A DNA stretch of 7,799 bases from positions 1 through 7,799 of the forward strand of contig WRBG01000089.1 in NCBI GenBank assembly GCA_009784635.1, written 5' to 3'. Each line of letters begins with the position of its first letter. Position 1 is the stretch's first letter. The translations under genes were made by a program, and so were the position numbers. The notes beneath the pieces were generated by a model. The model was given only the letters and a program-made list of their open reading frames with translations, was not told the DNA's origin and searched no databases. The stretch comes from Bacteroidales bacterium. GTDB taxonomy: Bacteria > Bacteroidota > Bacteroidia > Bacteroidales > UBA932. Below are positions 1-6,349 of this stretch, in pieces.

Positions 1-2
1 AC

Positions 3-2090
3 GATGGTTATATAGTAGACCACCCCACCCGCACGGGGGAACAGATTGACGTGCGCGGAGGCTGGCACGACGCTACCGACTATCTGCAATACCTCGCCAC
101 GTCTGCCAACGCTACCTACCAAATGATGTTTGCCTATCACCAAGCCAAAGACAAGTCGGTGTTTAGGGACCACCACGATGCCAACGGCCGTCCGGGCCGC
201 AACGGTATTCCCGATATTTTGGACGAAATCCGCTGGGGGCTTGAATGGATGCTCAAAATGAATCCTGCGCCCAACGAAATGTACAACCAAATAGCCGATG
301 ACCGCGACCATGCCGGTATGCGTTTGCCCACCCGCGACGAGGTAGATTACGGCTGGGGGCCGGGAACGGGCCGTCCGGTGTATTTCATTACCGGCGAGCG
401 TCAAGGACTGCCCCATCCCAGAACCGGTAATATTTTTTATAACCGTACCACGGGAGTGGCTTCGTCTGCGGGTAAATTTGCCTCCGGCTTTGCCTTGGGG
501 GCCGAACTGTTCAAGGATATAGACCCCGCTTTTGCCCAAAAGATGCAGGAAAAAGCCGGCCCCGCCTACGACTTTGCCGTAAAACGTCCGGGAAATACCC
601 AAACAGCCTGTGTCATATCGCCCTATTTCTACGAAGAAGACAACTATGTAGACGACATAGAATTAGCCGCCGCTACCTTCTACATGCTCTCCAAAGAGGC
701 CCAATGGCGTACAGAAGCCGACTATTGGGGTCAATTAGAGCCGATTACCCCTTGGATGGAGTTGGGACGCGCCCGCCATTATCAATTCTATCCCTTTGTC
801 AATTTGGGGCATTATCTTTTGGCAAAATCAGAAGACGAGTTCATCAGTAAAAAATATACCGACTTTATGCGCAGGGGTTTGCAAGCCATCCGCGACCGCG
901 CCGGAAATGAACCCTTTATGAACGGCGTACCCTACGCATGGTGTTCCAACAATCTGATTACGGCTGCCATTACCCAAGCGCGCCTTTATGAAGAAGTGTC
1001 CGGAGACCGCTCATTTGCAGAGATGGAAGCAGCTTTGCGCGATTGGCTCTTTGGCTGCAACCCTTGGGGCACCTCTATGATTGTGGGCTATCCGGAGGGC
1101 GGCGTTTTTCCTACCCAGCCCCACTGTTCTTACTTGAGGGTGAATGGCAAATTGCCTTACGGCGGATTGATAGACGGACCTCTTGAAAAGGCATGGCACA
1201 GGTCGCAATTAGGCATCTCCCTGCCTCGTGTTGACCCGCTGGCTCCTTTTCAGAACGGCCCGGCCGTATACAACGACAATATAAATGACTACGCCACCAA
1301 CGAGCCTACCATGGACGGTACCGCCAGCCTTAGTTATTACCTTTCGGCTATGGAGCAGCGGGGCAGGGAGCAACTCAAAACCTTGACCGATGGTTGGAAC
1401 GTCCCTACCGATATTGTAGACCGTTACGGCTCTGTGGTACGCCGCGACCCCTCCAAAAAAGAAATATACCTCATTTTCTCTGCCGATGTTGCGTTTGAGG
1501 GAGGGACTAAAGTTTTGGACGTATTGGAGAAACACAATACCCTCGGTTCTTTCTTCCTCACTGGCACCTGCTTGAGGATGCCTCAGCATAAAGCGGTTAT
1601 AGAGCGCATCATTAGGGAAGGGCACTATGTAGGCCCCCATTCCGACAAACATTTGTTGTATGCCCCTTGGGAAGACCGCCAAAAAACCTTAGTGGGCGGA
1701 GACAGCCTTAGGAATGATATTTTGCTGAATGTAAAAGAATTGGAGAAATTTGGCGTTTCTGCCGACCAACAACTGTGGTTTTTGCCTCCTTACGAGTATT
1801 ATAACGACGAAACGGTAAGAGTTTCTGCTACATTGGGACTCAAAGTGATGAATTTTACTCCGGGCAGCTTGACCAACGCAGACTACACCACCCCCTCTAT
1901 GAGTAATTACCGCTCCAGCCAAACCCTAATAGACCATGTAATGAACATGGAATCAAGGGGAGCGCTCCATGGGGCCATTCTACTGATTCACCCCGGAGTG
2001 TCGGATGAGCGTCCCGATAAACTCTACGACCGTTTGGACGACTTGATGACCAACTTGAAAGAGAAAGGCTACAGTTTTAAGCGGTTTTAA
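3..2090 (+). CDS. GH9 glycoside hydrolase fused to polysaccharide deacetylase (CE4/NodB-like) domain, 5' partial
   Basis: The frame is open to the left edge (first full codon at 3), so the GTG at 51 is not a real start; 695 residues are visible. Numbering from that GTG: a GH9 (alpha/alpha)6-barrel catalytic domain covers about 1-440. It carries GGWHDATDY with both catalytic-type aspartates (D7, D10), the GH9 signature NPWGTS at 337 and the likely general-acid glutamate E418 in NEPTMDGTAS. A second domain, about 470-675, resembles NodB/CE4 deacetylases: IYLIFSAD (471-479), HSDKH (H530, H534), LPPYEYYN (578 on) and LLIHPG (H647). The missing N-terminus would normally hold a signal peptide and an Ig-like domain (family knowledge). 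GH9 includes endoglucanases and exo-glucosaminidases, so the substrate may be a beta-glucan or a chitosan-type oligosaccharide; pairing with a deacetylase favours an amino sugar polymer (inference). The protein is probably exported. The gene converges on the HD-domain gene. Domain calls are firm; substrate is open. Confidence 0.92.
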   Translation, partial: DGYIVDHPTRTGEQIDVRGGWHDATDYLQYLATSANATYQMMFAYHQAKDKSVFRDHHDANGRPGRNGIPDILDEIRWGLEWMLKMNPAPNEMYNQIADDRDHAGMRLPTRDEVDYGWGPGTGRPVYFITGERQGLPHPRTGNIFYNRTTGVASSAGKFASGFALGAELFKDIDPAFAQKMQEKAGPAYDFAVKRPGNTQTACVISPYFYEEDNYVDDIELAAATFYMLSKEAQWRTEADYWGQLEPITPWMELGRARHYQFYPFVNLGHYLLAKSEDEFISKKYTDFMRRGLQAIRDRAGNEPFMNGVPYAWCSNNLITAAITQARLYEEVSGDRSFAEMEAALRDWLFGCNPWGTSMIVGYPEGGVFPTQPHCSYLRVNGKLPYGGLIDGPLEKAWHRSQLGISLPRVDPLAPFQNGPAVYNDNINDYATNEPTMDGTASLSYYLSAMEQRGREQLKTLTDGWNVPTDIVDRYGSVVRRDPSKKEIYLIFSADVAFEGGTKVLDVLEKHNTLGSFFLTGTCLRMPQHKAVIERIIREGHYVGPHSDKHLLYAPWEDRQKTLVGGDSLRNDILLNVKELEKFGVSADQQLWFLPPYEYYNDETVRVSATLGLKVMNFTPGSLTNADYTTPSMSNYRSSQTLIDHVMNMESRGALHGAILLIHPGVSDERPDKLYDRLDDLMTNLKEKGYSFKRF

Positions 2091-2097
2091 GCGGTTT
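2074..2097. repeat. 10-base tandem duplication at the GH9 stop codon
   Basis: The unit GTTTTAAGCG occurs twice in direct succession (2074-2083, 2084-2093) followed by GTTT. The TAA stop of the GH9-deacetylase gene (2088-2090) lies in the second copy. With only one copy the frame would run on through CTA AGT CGA to a TAA about 22 codons further, inside the opposing gene. It looks like a replication-slippage duplication. Confidence 0.85.
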
Positions 2098-2676
2098 CTA
2101 AGTCGAACTGCAAATAGCGACAAGTTGTTCGGATACCCTGCCCTCCGAGGAGCGCATGGCTTCTAAAGTCATGCTTAATAACTTATCCAACTCCCAGCCC
2201 AACATCTCGGCTCCTGTCCGGATGACTTCCCGCGAGCATTTTGCGGCAAAAATTTTGTCGTTAAACTTTTTTCTGATGCTTTTCAACTCCATGTCGGAGA
2301 TACTCTTGGAGGGGCGCATCAAGGCGGCGGCGGCTATCAAGCCGGTCAGTTCATCCACGGCAAAGAGTACCTTTTCCATTTCATGTTCCGGCTTCACGTC
2401 TACCCTAATGCCGTAAGCATGCGAGCAAACGGCATGAATAATATCTTCTCCGTAGCCTTCCGACCTAAGTATTTCCGGAGCTTTGATGCAATGTTCATCG
2501 GGATACATTCCGTAATCAATATCGTGCAGTAATCCCACTATGCCCCAATAGTCGGCCTCATGTCCCAATTCTTTGGCATACCATTTGAGTACCTCTTCTA
2601 CGGTGAGGGCGTGTTGGATGTGGTACCTCTCTTTGTTGTACCGCATAAAGAGTTCGAGCGCATGTTCTCTGTTCAT
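2098..2676 (-). CDS. HD-domain metal-dependent phosphohydrolase
   Basis: This is a cytoplasmic protein of 192 residues. The HD superfamily metal site is visible: H22 (YHIQHAL), H51-D52 (GLLHDIDYG) and D108 (FAVDELTG), with H62, H81 and H86 between as possible further ligands. The C-terminal half (about 110-190) is helical and matches the pattern ELTGLIAAAALMRP...IRKKFNDKIFAA, which recurs in stand-alone HD hydrolases of Firmicutes and Bacteroidetes (recalled, not searched). HD proteins hydrolyse phosphate esters such as nucleotides or cyclic nucleotides; the substrate here is unknown. ATG at 2676 is the first start and places the HD core at the usual distance. No Shine-Dalgarno is seen; the leader is AT-rich. 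The start lies 19 bases after the stop of the lipoprotein gene, so the two are probably co-transcribed. The stop is 7 bases from that of the GH9 gene on the other strand. Confidence 0.9.
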   Translation of the reverse strand: MNREHALELFMRYNKERYHIQHALTVEEVLKWYAKELGHEADYWGIVGLLHDIDYGMYPDEHCIKAPEILRSEGYGEDIIHAVCSHAYGIRVDVKPEHEMEKVLFAVDELTGLIAAAALMRPSKSISDMELKSIRKKFNDKIFAAKCSREVIRTGAEMLGWELDKLLSMTLEAMRSSEGRVSEQLVAICSST

Positions 2677-2695
2677 AGAGTTAATTTATTTAATG

Positions 2696-3214
2696 TCAAT
2701 GTGTTTCATTATTTCTAGTAAGAAACAGAGTTTGACCATCTCTGTGGAGGTCCCAAACAACTAAAGTATCACTTCTTATGAAATAAGGGAAAAGGTAATC
2801 TGTGTACAAAACAGTCTGATTTTCATCTTTTTTAACATTAAACGCAATACAGTGAGCAGTAGGAAAATCATAGTATTTTTCGAACTTCTCCCATATAATG
2901 GGCGAATCTGTTAGAACTGTATCAATATTTCCAATTATGATTCGCTCACGTGTTAAAAACAGATATTCGCCATTACGCGCGATACTATCTCCATACCACG
3001 AATGCTGTATCCTTATAACTTCCCATCCCCCTTCCATACATTTTTGTATTACAGGCAACGGTTGGGCAAACAAGTTTTCAATATTGCTAAAGTCTATCGA
3101 AGACATATCTATTTCTTCAATATCATCCATAACATCCTTGCTTGTAGAGCAAGCAATAAAACACCCCGCCAGCATTATAAAAATAGCTGCGGTTTTAAAA
3201 AATTTTAGATTCAT
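2696..3214 (-). CDS. small lipoprotein of unknown function
   Basis: The product is 172 residues and I do not recognise its family. The N-terminus is a lipoprotein signal: positive residues K4 and K7, a hydrophobic stretch, then LAGC (C18), with a second possible lipobox ending at C22 (FIAC). The following STSKD and MDD resemble the short polar or acidic tract after the lipid cysteine in Bacteroidetes surface lipoproteins (inference). The mature part is about 150 residues with many aromatic residues and alternating hydrophobic stretches, suggesting a small beta-rich domain; no catalytic motif is apparent. The gene is visibly richer in A+T than the GH9 and peptidase genes at the window ends, which may mean relaxed or foreign origin. 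It lies 19 bases upstream of the HD-domain gene and 75 bases downstream of the regulator gene, both on the same strand. The ATG at 3214 is chosen because it begins the signal peptide. Confidence 0.85.
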   Translation of the reverse strand: MNLKFFKTAAIFIMLAGCFIACSTSKDVMDDIEEIDMSSIDFSNIENLFAQPLPVIQKCMEGGWEVIRIQHSWYGDSIARNGEYLFLTRERIIIGNIDTVLTDSPIIWEKFEKYYDFPTAHCIAFNVKKDENQTVLYTDYLFPYFIRSDTLVVWDLHRDGQTLFLTRNNETH

Positions 3215-3256
3215 CGTAGTTAATTTTTAGTAAATCGGCACTTGATTTTTGACTTA

Positions 3257-3276
3257 GACACAAAAAGACACAAAAA
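3257..3276. repeat. 10-base tandem direct repeat (GACACAAAAA x2)
   Basis: Two adjacent copies of GACACAAAAA (3257-3266 and 3267-3276) lie in the 75-base gap between the regulator stop and the lipoprotein start; on the minus strand they read TTTTTGTGTC. No convincing hairpin terminator or TAnnTTTG box is present in this gap. The copies could contribute to a promoter for the lipoprotein gene (TTTTTG resembles a -33 element) or be simple slippage. Confidence 0.8.
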
Positions 3277-3289
3277 GATTAATCGCCTT

Positions 3290-3955
3290 TTATTGCATAA
3301 TCGCTTTCCTCAATTTCCCCAAATCCAATACCTTTCCGCGCTTTCCTTTTAGGCTGATTATCCCTTCATGCATCATCTCGGAAAGGCTTCTCGACAGGGA
3401 GGGGCGGGTAATGCCAAAATACTCTGACAGAGCTGTTTGGTTCATGTCCAAAACAAAATCCATATGCTTTGTTCTGGCCAATATATACTGCGCTAATTTT
3501 CCTTTAATCGTTTTTGTAGACAGTAATTTTAAGCGCTCGGACAGGAAATGCACACGGTCGGAATTGTAGGTCATAAATCCCTGTAAGAAGGTTTCGTTAG
3601 AAGCAAGTTGTTTTATAACAGATTCTTTAGAAATGATGATTAACTTGCAAGGCTCAAGCGCCACCACATCCACGGGAAACCGGTTGTTTTTGGCAAATAA
3701 AAAGGCGGGCGCTAAGGGATTGGGCGCGCGAATGACCTCAATGTTCAACACGGTTCCGGACTCGGACACCATTTCTGCCTTCACGCTTCCTTCTAACAAG
3801 GTGTACAACGCATGAACAGGGTCTCCCTGACCGGCAATCCGCGCTCCTTTTTCAAAAAATTTGGTTTTAAATGTCAATGCACGGACAAAATGCCCCCTTT
3901 GGTTGTCAGGGATGTTGCTGCATATGGGGCATAGAAACAAATCGTGGGCATCCAT
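3290..3955 (-). CDS. hcpR: Crp/Fnr-family regulator, probable HcpR
   Basis: This is a 221-residue transcription factor. An N-terminal cyclic-nucleotide-binding-type beta-roll sensor spans about 20-120 (FFEKGARIAGQGDPVHALY, then LEGSVKAEMV). A dimer helix follows (about 125-150), then a C-terminal winged helix-turn-helix (about 168-215) with recognition-helix text ITRPSLSRSLSEMM. The only cysteines are C9, C12 and C103. Family knowledge: HcpR proteins of anaerobes control hcp and respond to NO or nitrite stress, with haem implicated in Porphyromonas. The symbol rests on the neighbourhood: the gene is divergent from ferredoxin-hcp with a palindromic site between them. ATG 3955 is the only plausible start, since the next methionine lies inside the sensor domain. 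Its promoter box is only 16 bases upstream, giving a very short leader. Another Crp/Fnr subtype remains possible. Confidence 0.85.
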   Translation of the reverse strand: MDAHDLFLCPICSNIPDNQRGHFVRALTFKTKFFEKGARIAGQGDPVHALYTLLEGSVKAEMVSESGTVLNIEVIRAPNPLAPAFLFAKNNRFPVDVVALEPCKLIIISKESVIKQLASNETFLQGFMTYNSDRVHFLSERLKLLSTKTIKGKLAQYILARTKHMDFVLDMNQTALSEYFGITRPSLSRSLSEMMHEGIISLKGKRGKVLDLGKLRKAIMQ

Positions 3956-3971
3956 ACTGTGGAAATTTTTA

Positions 3972-4001
3972 CAAAGGTAATATTTTTATCATTGTAACAA
4001 A
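3972..4001 (-). promoter_or_regulatory. promoter of the Crp/Fnr (hcpR) gene, Bacteroidetes type
   Basis: On the minus strand TACCTTTG (3979 to 3972) is a perfect TAnnTTTG -7 box. TTTG (4001 to 3998) is a perfect -33 element, with an 18-base spacer. Transcription would begin near 3968, leaving a leader of about a dozen bases before the ATG at 3955. The -33 element lies inside the palindrome 3994-4007, so a bound regulator should block this promoter (inference: autorepression). Confidence 0.7.
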
Positions 4002-4007
4002 TGTTAC
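3994..4007. promoter_or_regulatory. probable HcpR/Crp-type operator palindrome
   Basis: GTAACA-AA-TGTTAC is a perfect inverted repeat with 6-base arms and a 2-base centre, equivalently GTAAC-N4-GTTAC. This is the form expected for a Crp/Fnr dimer and, as I recall, the form proposed for HcpR sites in Bacteroides and Clostridia. It is centred between 4000 and 4001, about 40-42 bases before the inferred ferredoxin transcription start, which is the class II activator position for Crp/Fnr proteins. It also covers the -33 element of the regulator's own promoter. Confidence 0.75.
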
Positions 4008-4008
4008 G

Positions 4009-4037
4009 TTTTTCGGCATGAGAGGCCTCTACCTTTG
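4009..4037 (+). promoter_or_regulatory. promoter of the ferredoxin-hcp operon
   Basis: TACCTTTG at 4030-4037 is a perfect TAnnTTTG -7 box. Where the -33 TTTG is expected there is only TTTTTC (4009-4014), so the promoter looks weak alone and dependent on the activator bound at 3994-4007. Transcription would start near 4041, giving an A-rich leader of about 20 bases before ATG 4061. Confidence 0.68.
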
Positions 4038-4060
4038 CAGAAATTTTAAAAAGAAAACAC

Positions 4061-4666
4061 ATGAAACGAACAGTAATTAAAATAGACGAAAGCAGCTGCA
4101 TAGGTTGCGGGGCTTGCGTAGAAAGCTGCCATGGAGGAGCTTTGCAGATGGTAGATGGAAAAGCAAAGGTAGTCAATGAGATGTATTGCGATGGTTTGGG
4201 AGCCTGCATAGGGGAGTGTCCCGTAGGCGCATTATCATTGGAAGAACGCGAAGTAGAGCCGTACAAAGAACAAGATTGTTGCAATACGCCCACTCCATTG
4301 CGTCAATTTCCGATACAATTGCGTTTGGTAAACCCCCATGCCCCGTTTCTGAACCATACGGATTTGGTATTGGCGGCGGATTGTACAGCATTTATTTACA
4401 GCGATTTTCATAATCGGTTCATGAAAAACGGCAGCATGGTCATCGCCTGTCCTAAATTGGATAATTCGGCAGAGCTTTATATAGAAAAACTGACGGCCAT
4501 GATAGATTATTCATCGATTCATTCGCTTACCGTAATTATGATGGAAGTGCCTTGCTGCGGAGGATTATGGCATATTGCTCGGCAGGCTCAAGTCCGGGCA
4601 AAACGCCAAATACCGGTTAGAAAGATAATAGTAAGTATAGATGGAAATCTTCTGATAGAAGAATAA
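4061..4666 (+). CDS. 2[4Fe-4S]-type ferredoxin with cysteine-containing C-terminal domain, likely electron donor to Hcp
   Basis: The product is 201 residues. The N-terminal 60 residues form a ferredoxin fold: C13-x2-C16-x2-C19-x3-C23, with H24 where proline is usual, for cluster I; C43-x5-C49-x3-C53-P (CDGLGACIGECP) for cluster II. Cluster II lacks the usual second cysteine of CxxCxxCxxxCP (G46 there). A further domain (about 75-201) holds RQFPIQLRLVNP, ADC (C108), ACPKLD (C130) and PCCGG (C165, C166), with C73-C74 in the linker. I recognise this two-part architecture from ferredoxins encoded next to hcp in anaerobes. No Hcr-type reductase is present, so this protein is the obvious redox partner of Hcp (inference). 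It lies 30 bases before hcp with no terminator between, so they form an operon, probably under the divergent regulator. ATG 4061 follows directly from the promoter. Confidence 0.9.
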   Translation: MKRTVIKIDESSCIGCGACVESCHGGALQMVDGKAKVVNEMYCDGLGACIGECPVGALSLEEREVEPYKEQDCCNTPTPLRQFPIQLRLVNPHAPFLNHTDLVLAADCTAFIYSDFHNRFMKNGSMVIACPKLDNSAELYIEKLTAMIDYSSIHSLTVIMMEVPCCGGLWHIARQAQVRAKRQIPVRKIIVSIDGNLLIEE

Positions 4667-4696
4667 AAATAATGTTAAATTTAAATTTGAGAAAAA

Positions 4697-6349
4697 ATGT
4701 TTTGTTATCAATGTCAAGAAGCAGCCGGAGGTAAGGGCTGCACCTTAAAAGGGGTTTGCGGAAAAACCCAAGATGTGGCGAATCTACAGGATTTGTTGAT
4801 TTACCTAATGAAAGGAATATCTGTGTTGGCCATCCGCCTGCGTACAAAGGGCAAAGAATATCCCCAAGCCAACAAATTTATTACAGACGGTCTTTTTATG
4901 ACCATTACCAATGTCAATTTTGATAAGCAACGCTTTGTAAGCAAGATAGAAGAAGCCTTCCTTATTCGGGAAAAATTGATAAACGGATTGATTGAAACAG
5001 GCGAAACGGAGATTCCGGACGATTGCGATTGTCTGAGGTGGAAAGTCCAAACGCTTGAAGAAATGGAAGAAAAGGCAAAAAAAGTCGGCGTTTTGTCCAC
5101 GCAAAACGAAGACATACGTTCCCTGCGCGAATTGCTTACTTACGGCATTAAAGGATTGGCGGCCTATGCCGAACATGCCGCTCATTTGGGGTTTGAAGAA
5201 TCCGAAATCTACGCCTTTATGCAGAAAGCCTTAGTCGCTACAACAAACGACAACCTTTCTGCGGACGAACTCATTAGTTTGGTATTAACATGCGGAAGCA
5301 TGGGCGTCAAGGTAATGGCTTTGTTGGATAAAGCAAACACGTCCACCTACGGTAATCCCCAAGTAAGCAAAGTAAATATCGGAGTAGGGAAGAACCCCGG
5401 TATTTTAATATCCGGACACGACCTTCGCGACTTGCAGGATTTATTGGAGCAGACAGAAGGAACAGGCGTTGACGTGTATACGCATAGCGAAATGCTTCCG
5501 GCCCACTATTATCCGGCATTTAAAAAGTATGGTCATTTTGTGGGAAACTACGGCAATGCGTGGTGGAAGCAAACCAATGAATTTGAGACATTCAACGGGC
5601 CGATTCTTTGTACCACCAATTGCCTTGTTCCGCCGCCCCCGCATGCAAGCTATGCAAACAGAGTGTATACCACCGGTTCGGCGGGCTTTACAGGCTTTCC
5701 GCATATCGGCGACCGCGTGCATGGGCAGTCCAAAGATTTCTCAAAAATCATCGAACAGGCCAAAACATGCAAAGCCCCTGTGGAAATAGAGCAAGGCGAA
5801 ATCGTAGGCGGCTTTGCCCATGCTCAAGTATTTGCGTTGGCAGACAAAGTAGTAGATGCCGTGAAGTCCGGAGCTATTCGTAAGTTTTTTGTAATGGCGG
5901 GCTGCGACGGACGCATGAAAAACAGGGAATATTATACCCAATTTGCCGAGAAATTACCCAAAGATACGGTTATCCTCACGGCAGGCTGCGCCAAGTATCG
6001 CTACAACAAATTGCCTTTGGGCGATATTGGCGGAATCCCCAGAGTATTGGACGCAGGACAATGCAACGACAGTTATTCGTTGGTGGTCATAGCGTTGAAG
6101 TTGAAAGAAATATTCGGACTAAACGATGTAAACGACCTGCCCATTGCCTACAATATTGGATGGTACGAACAAAAAGCCGTGATTGTCCTGTTGGCGCTTT
6201 TGTCCTTGGGCGTGAAAAACATCCATTTAGGGACAACGCTGCCGGCATTTTTATCGCCCAATGTGGCAAAGGTACTCGTTGAAACCTTTGGCATTGCAGG
6301 GATAACAACGGCAGATGAAGATATTAGGGCCTTCTTGGCTGCATACTAA
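4697..6349 (+). CDS. hcp: hybrid cluster protein (hydroxylamine reductase), class I
   Basis: This is a full-length Hcp of 550 residues, against about 553 in Desulfovibrio. The N-terminal cysteines C3-x2-C6-x8-C15-x5-C21 have the class I spacing, which binds [4Fe-4S]; class II enzymes such as the E. coli one use a longer spacing. The hybrid Fe-S-O cluster ligands are all present: H241 (SGHDL), E265 (HSEML), C309 (TTNCLVPP), C403 (AGCDGR, the persulfide position), C431 (TAGCAKY), C456 (DAGQCND) and E491 (WYEQKA). Each is three residues lower than its Desulfovibrio counterpart as I remember the numbering. The enzyme reduces hydroxylamine in vitro and NO to N2O, and it protects anaerobes from nitrosative stress in the cytoplasm. 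It is the second gene of the ferredoxin operon. ATG 4697 gives the canonical MFCYQCQ start. The 3' end overlaps the opposing peptidase gene by 26 bases and no separate terminator is visible. Confidence 0.97.
   Translation: MFCYQCQEAAGGKGCTLKGVCGKTQDVANLQDLLIYLMKGISVLAIRLRTKGKEYPQANKFITDGLFMTITNVNFDKQRFVSKIEEAFLIREKLINGLIETGETEIPDDCDCLRWKVQTLEEMEEKAKKVGVLSTQNEDIRSLRELLTYGIKGLAAYAEHAAHLGFEESEIYAFMQKALVATTNDNLSADELISLVLTCGSMGVKVMALLDKANTSTYGNPQVSKVNIGVGKNPGILISGHDLRDLQDLLEQTEGTGVDVYTHSEMLPAHYYPAFKKYGHFVGNYGNAWWKQTNEFETFNGPILCTTNCLVPPPPHASYANRVYTTGSAGFTGFPHIGDRVHGQSKDFSKIIEQAKTCKAPVEIEQGEIVGGFAHAQVFALADKVVDAVKSGAIRKFFVMAGCDGRMKNREYYTQFAEKLPKDTVILTAGCAKYRYNKLPLGDIGGIPRVLDAGQCNDSYSLVVIALKLKEIFGLNDVNDLPIAYNIGWYEQKAVIVLLALLSLGVKNIHLGTTLPAFLSPNVAKVLVETFGIAGITTADEDIRAFLAAY

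Noticed and set aside
51..53. GTG as the start codon of the GH9 gene
   Set aside because: It lies just before the catalytic GGWHDATDY motif and the frame is open upstream to the window edge; a whole N-terminal region would be missing.
1209..1682. 157-codon reading frame on the minus strand inside the GH9 gene
   Set aside because: It is antisense to a well-supported coding region, has no recognisable motif, and fits as a shadow of that gene's codon use.
3232..3248. Possible terminator hairpin AAATC-GGCACTT-GATTT between regulator and lipoprotein genes
   Set aside because: The stem has only five pairs, mostly A-T, and is too weak to call.
3874..4293. 139-codon minus-strand reading frame across the regulator-ferredoxin gap
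   Set aside because: It overlaps both genuine genes and the promoter region and shows no protein-like features.
4677..4688. Perfect palindrome AAATTTAAATTT before hcp
   Set aside because: It is pure A/T in an AT-rich 30-base spacer and is easily explained by composition; it does not resemble the GTAAC-type site.
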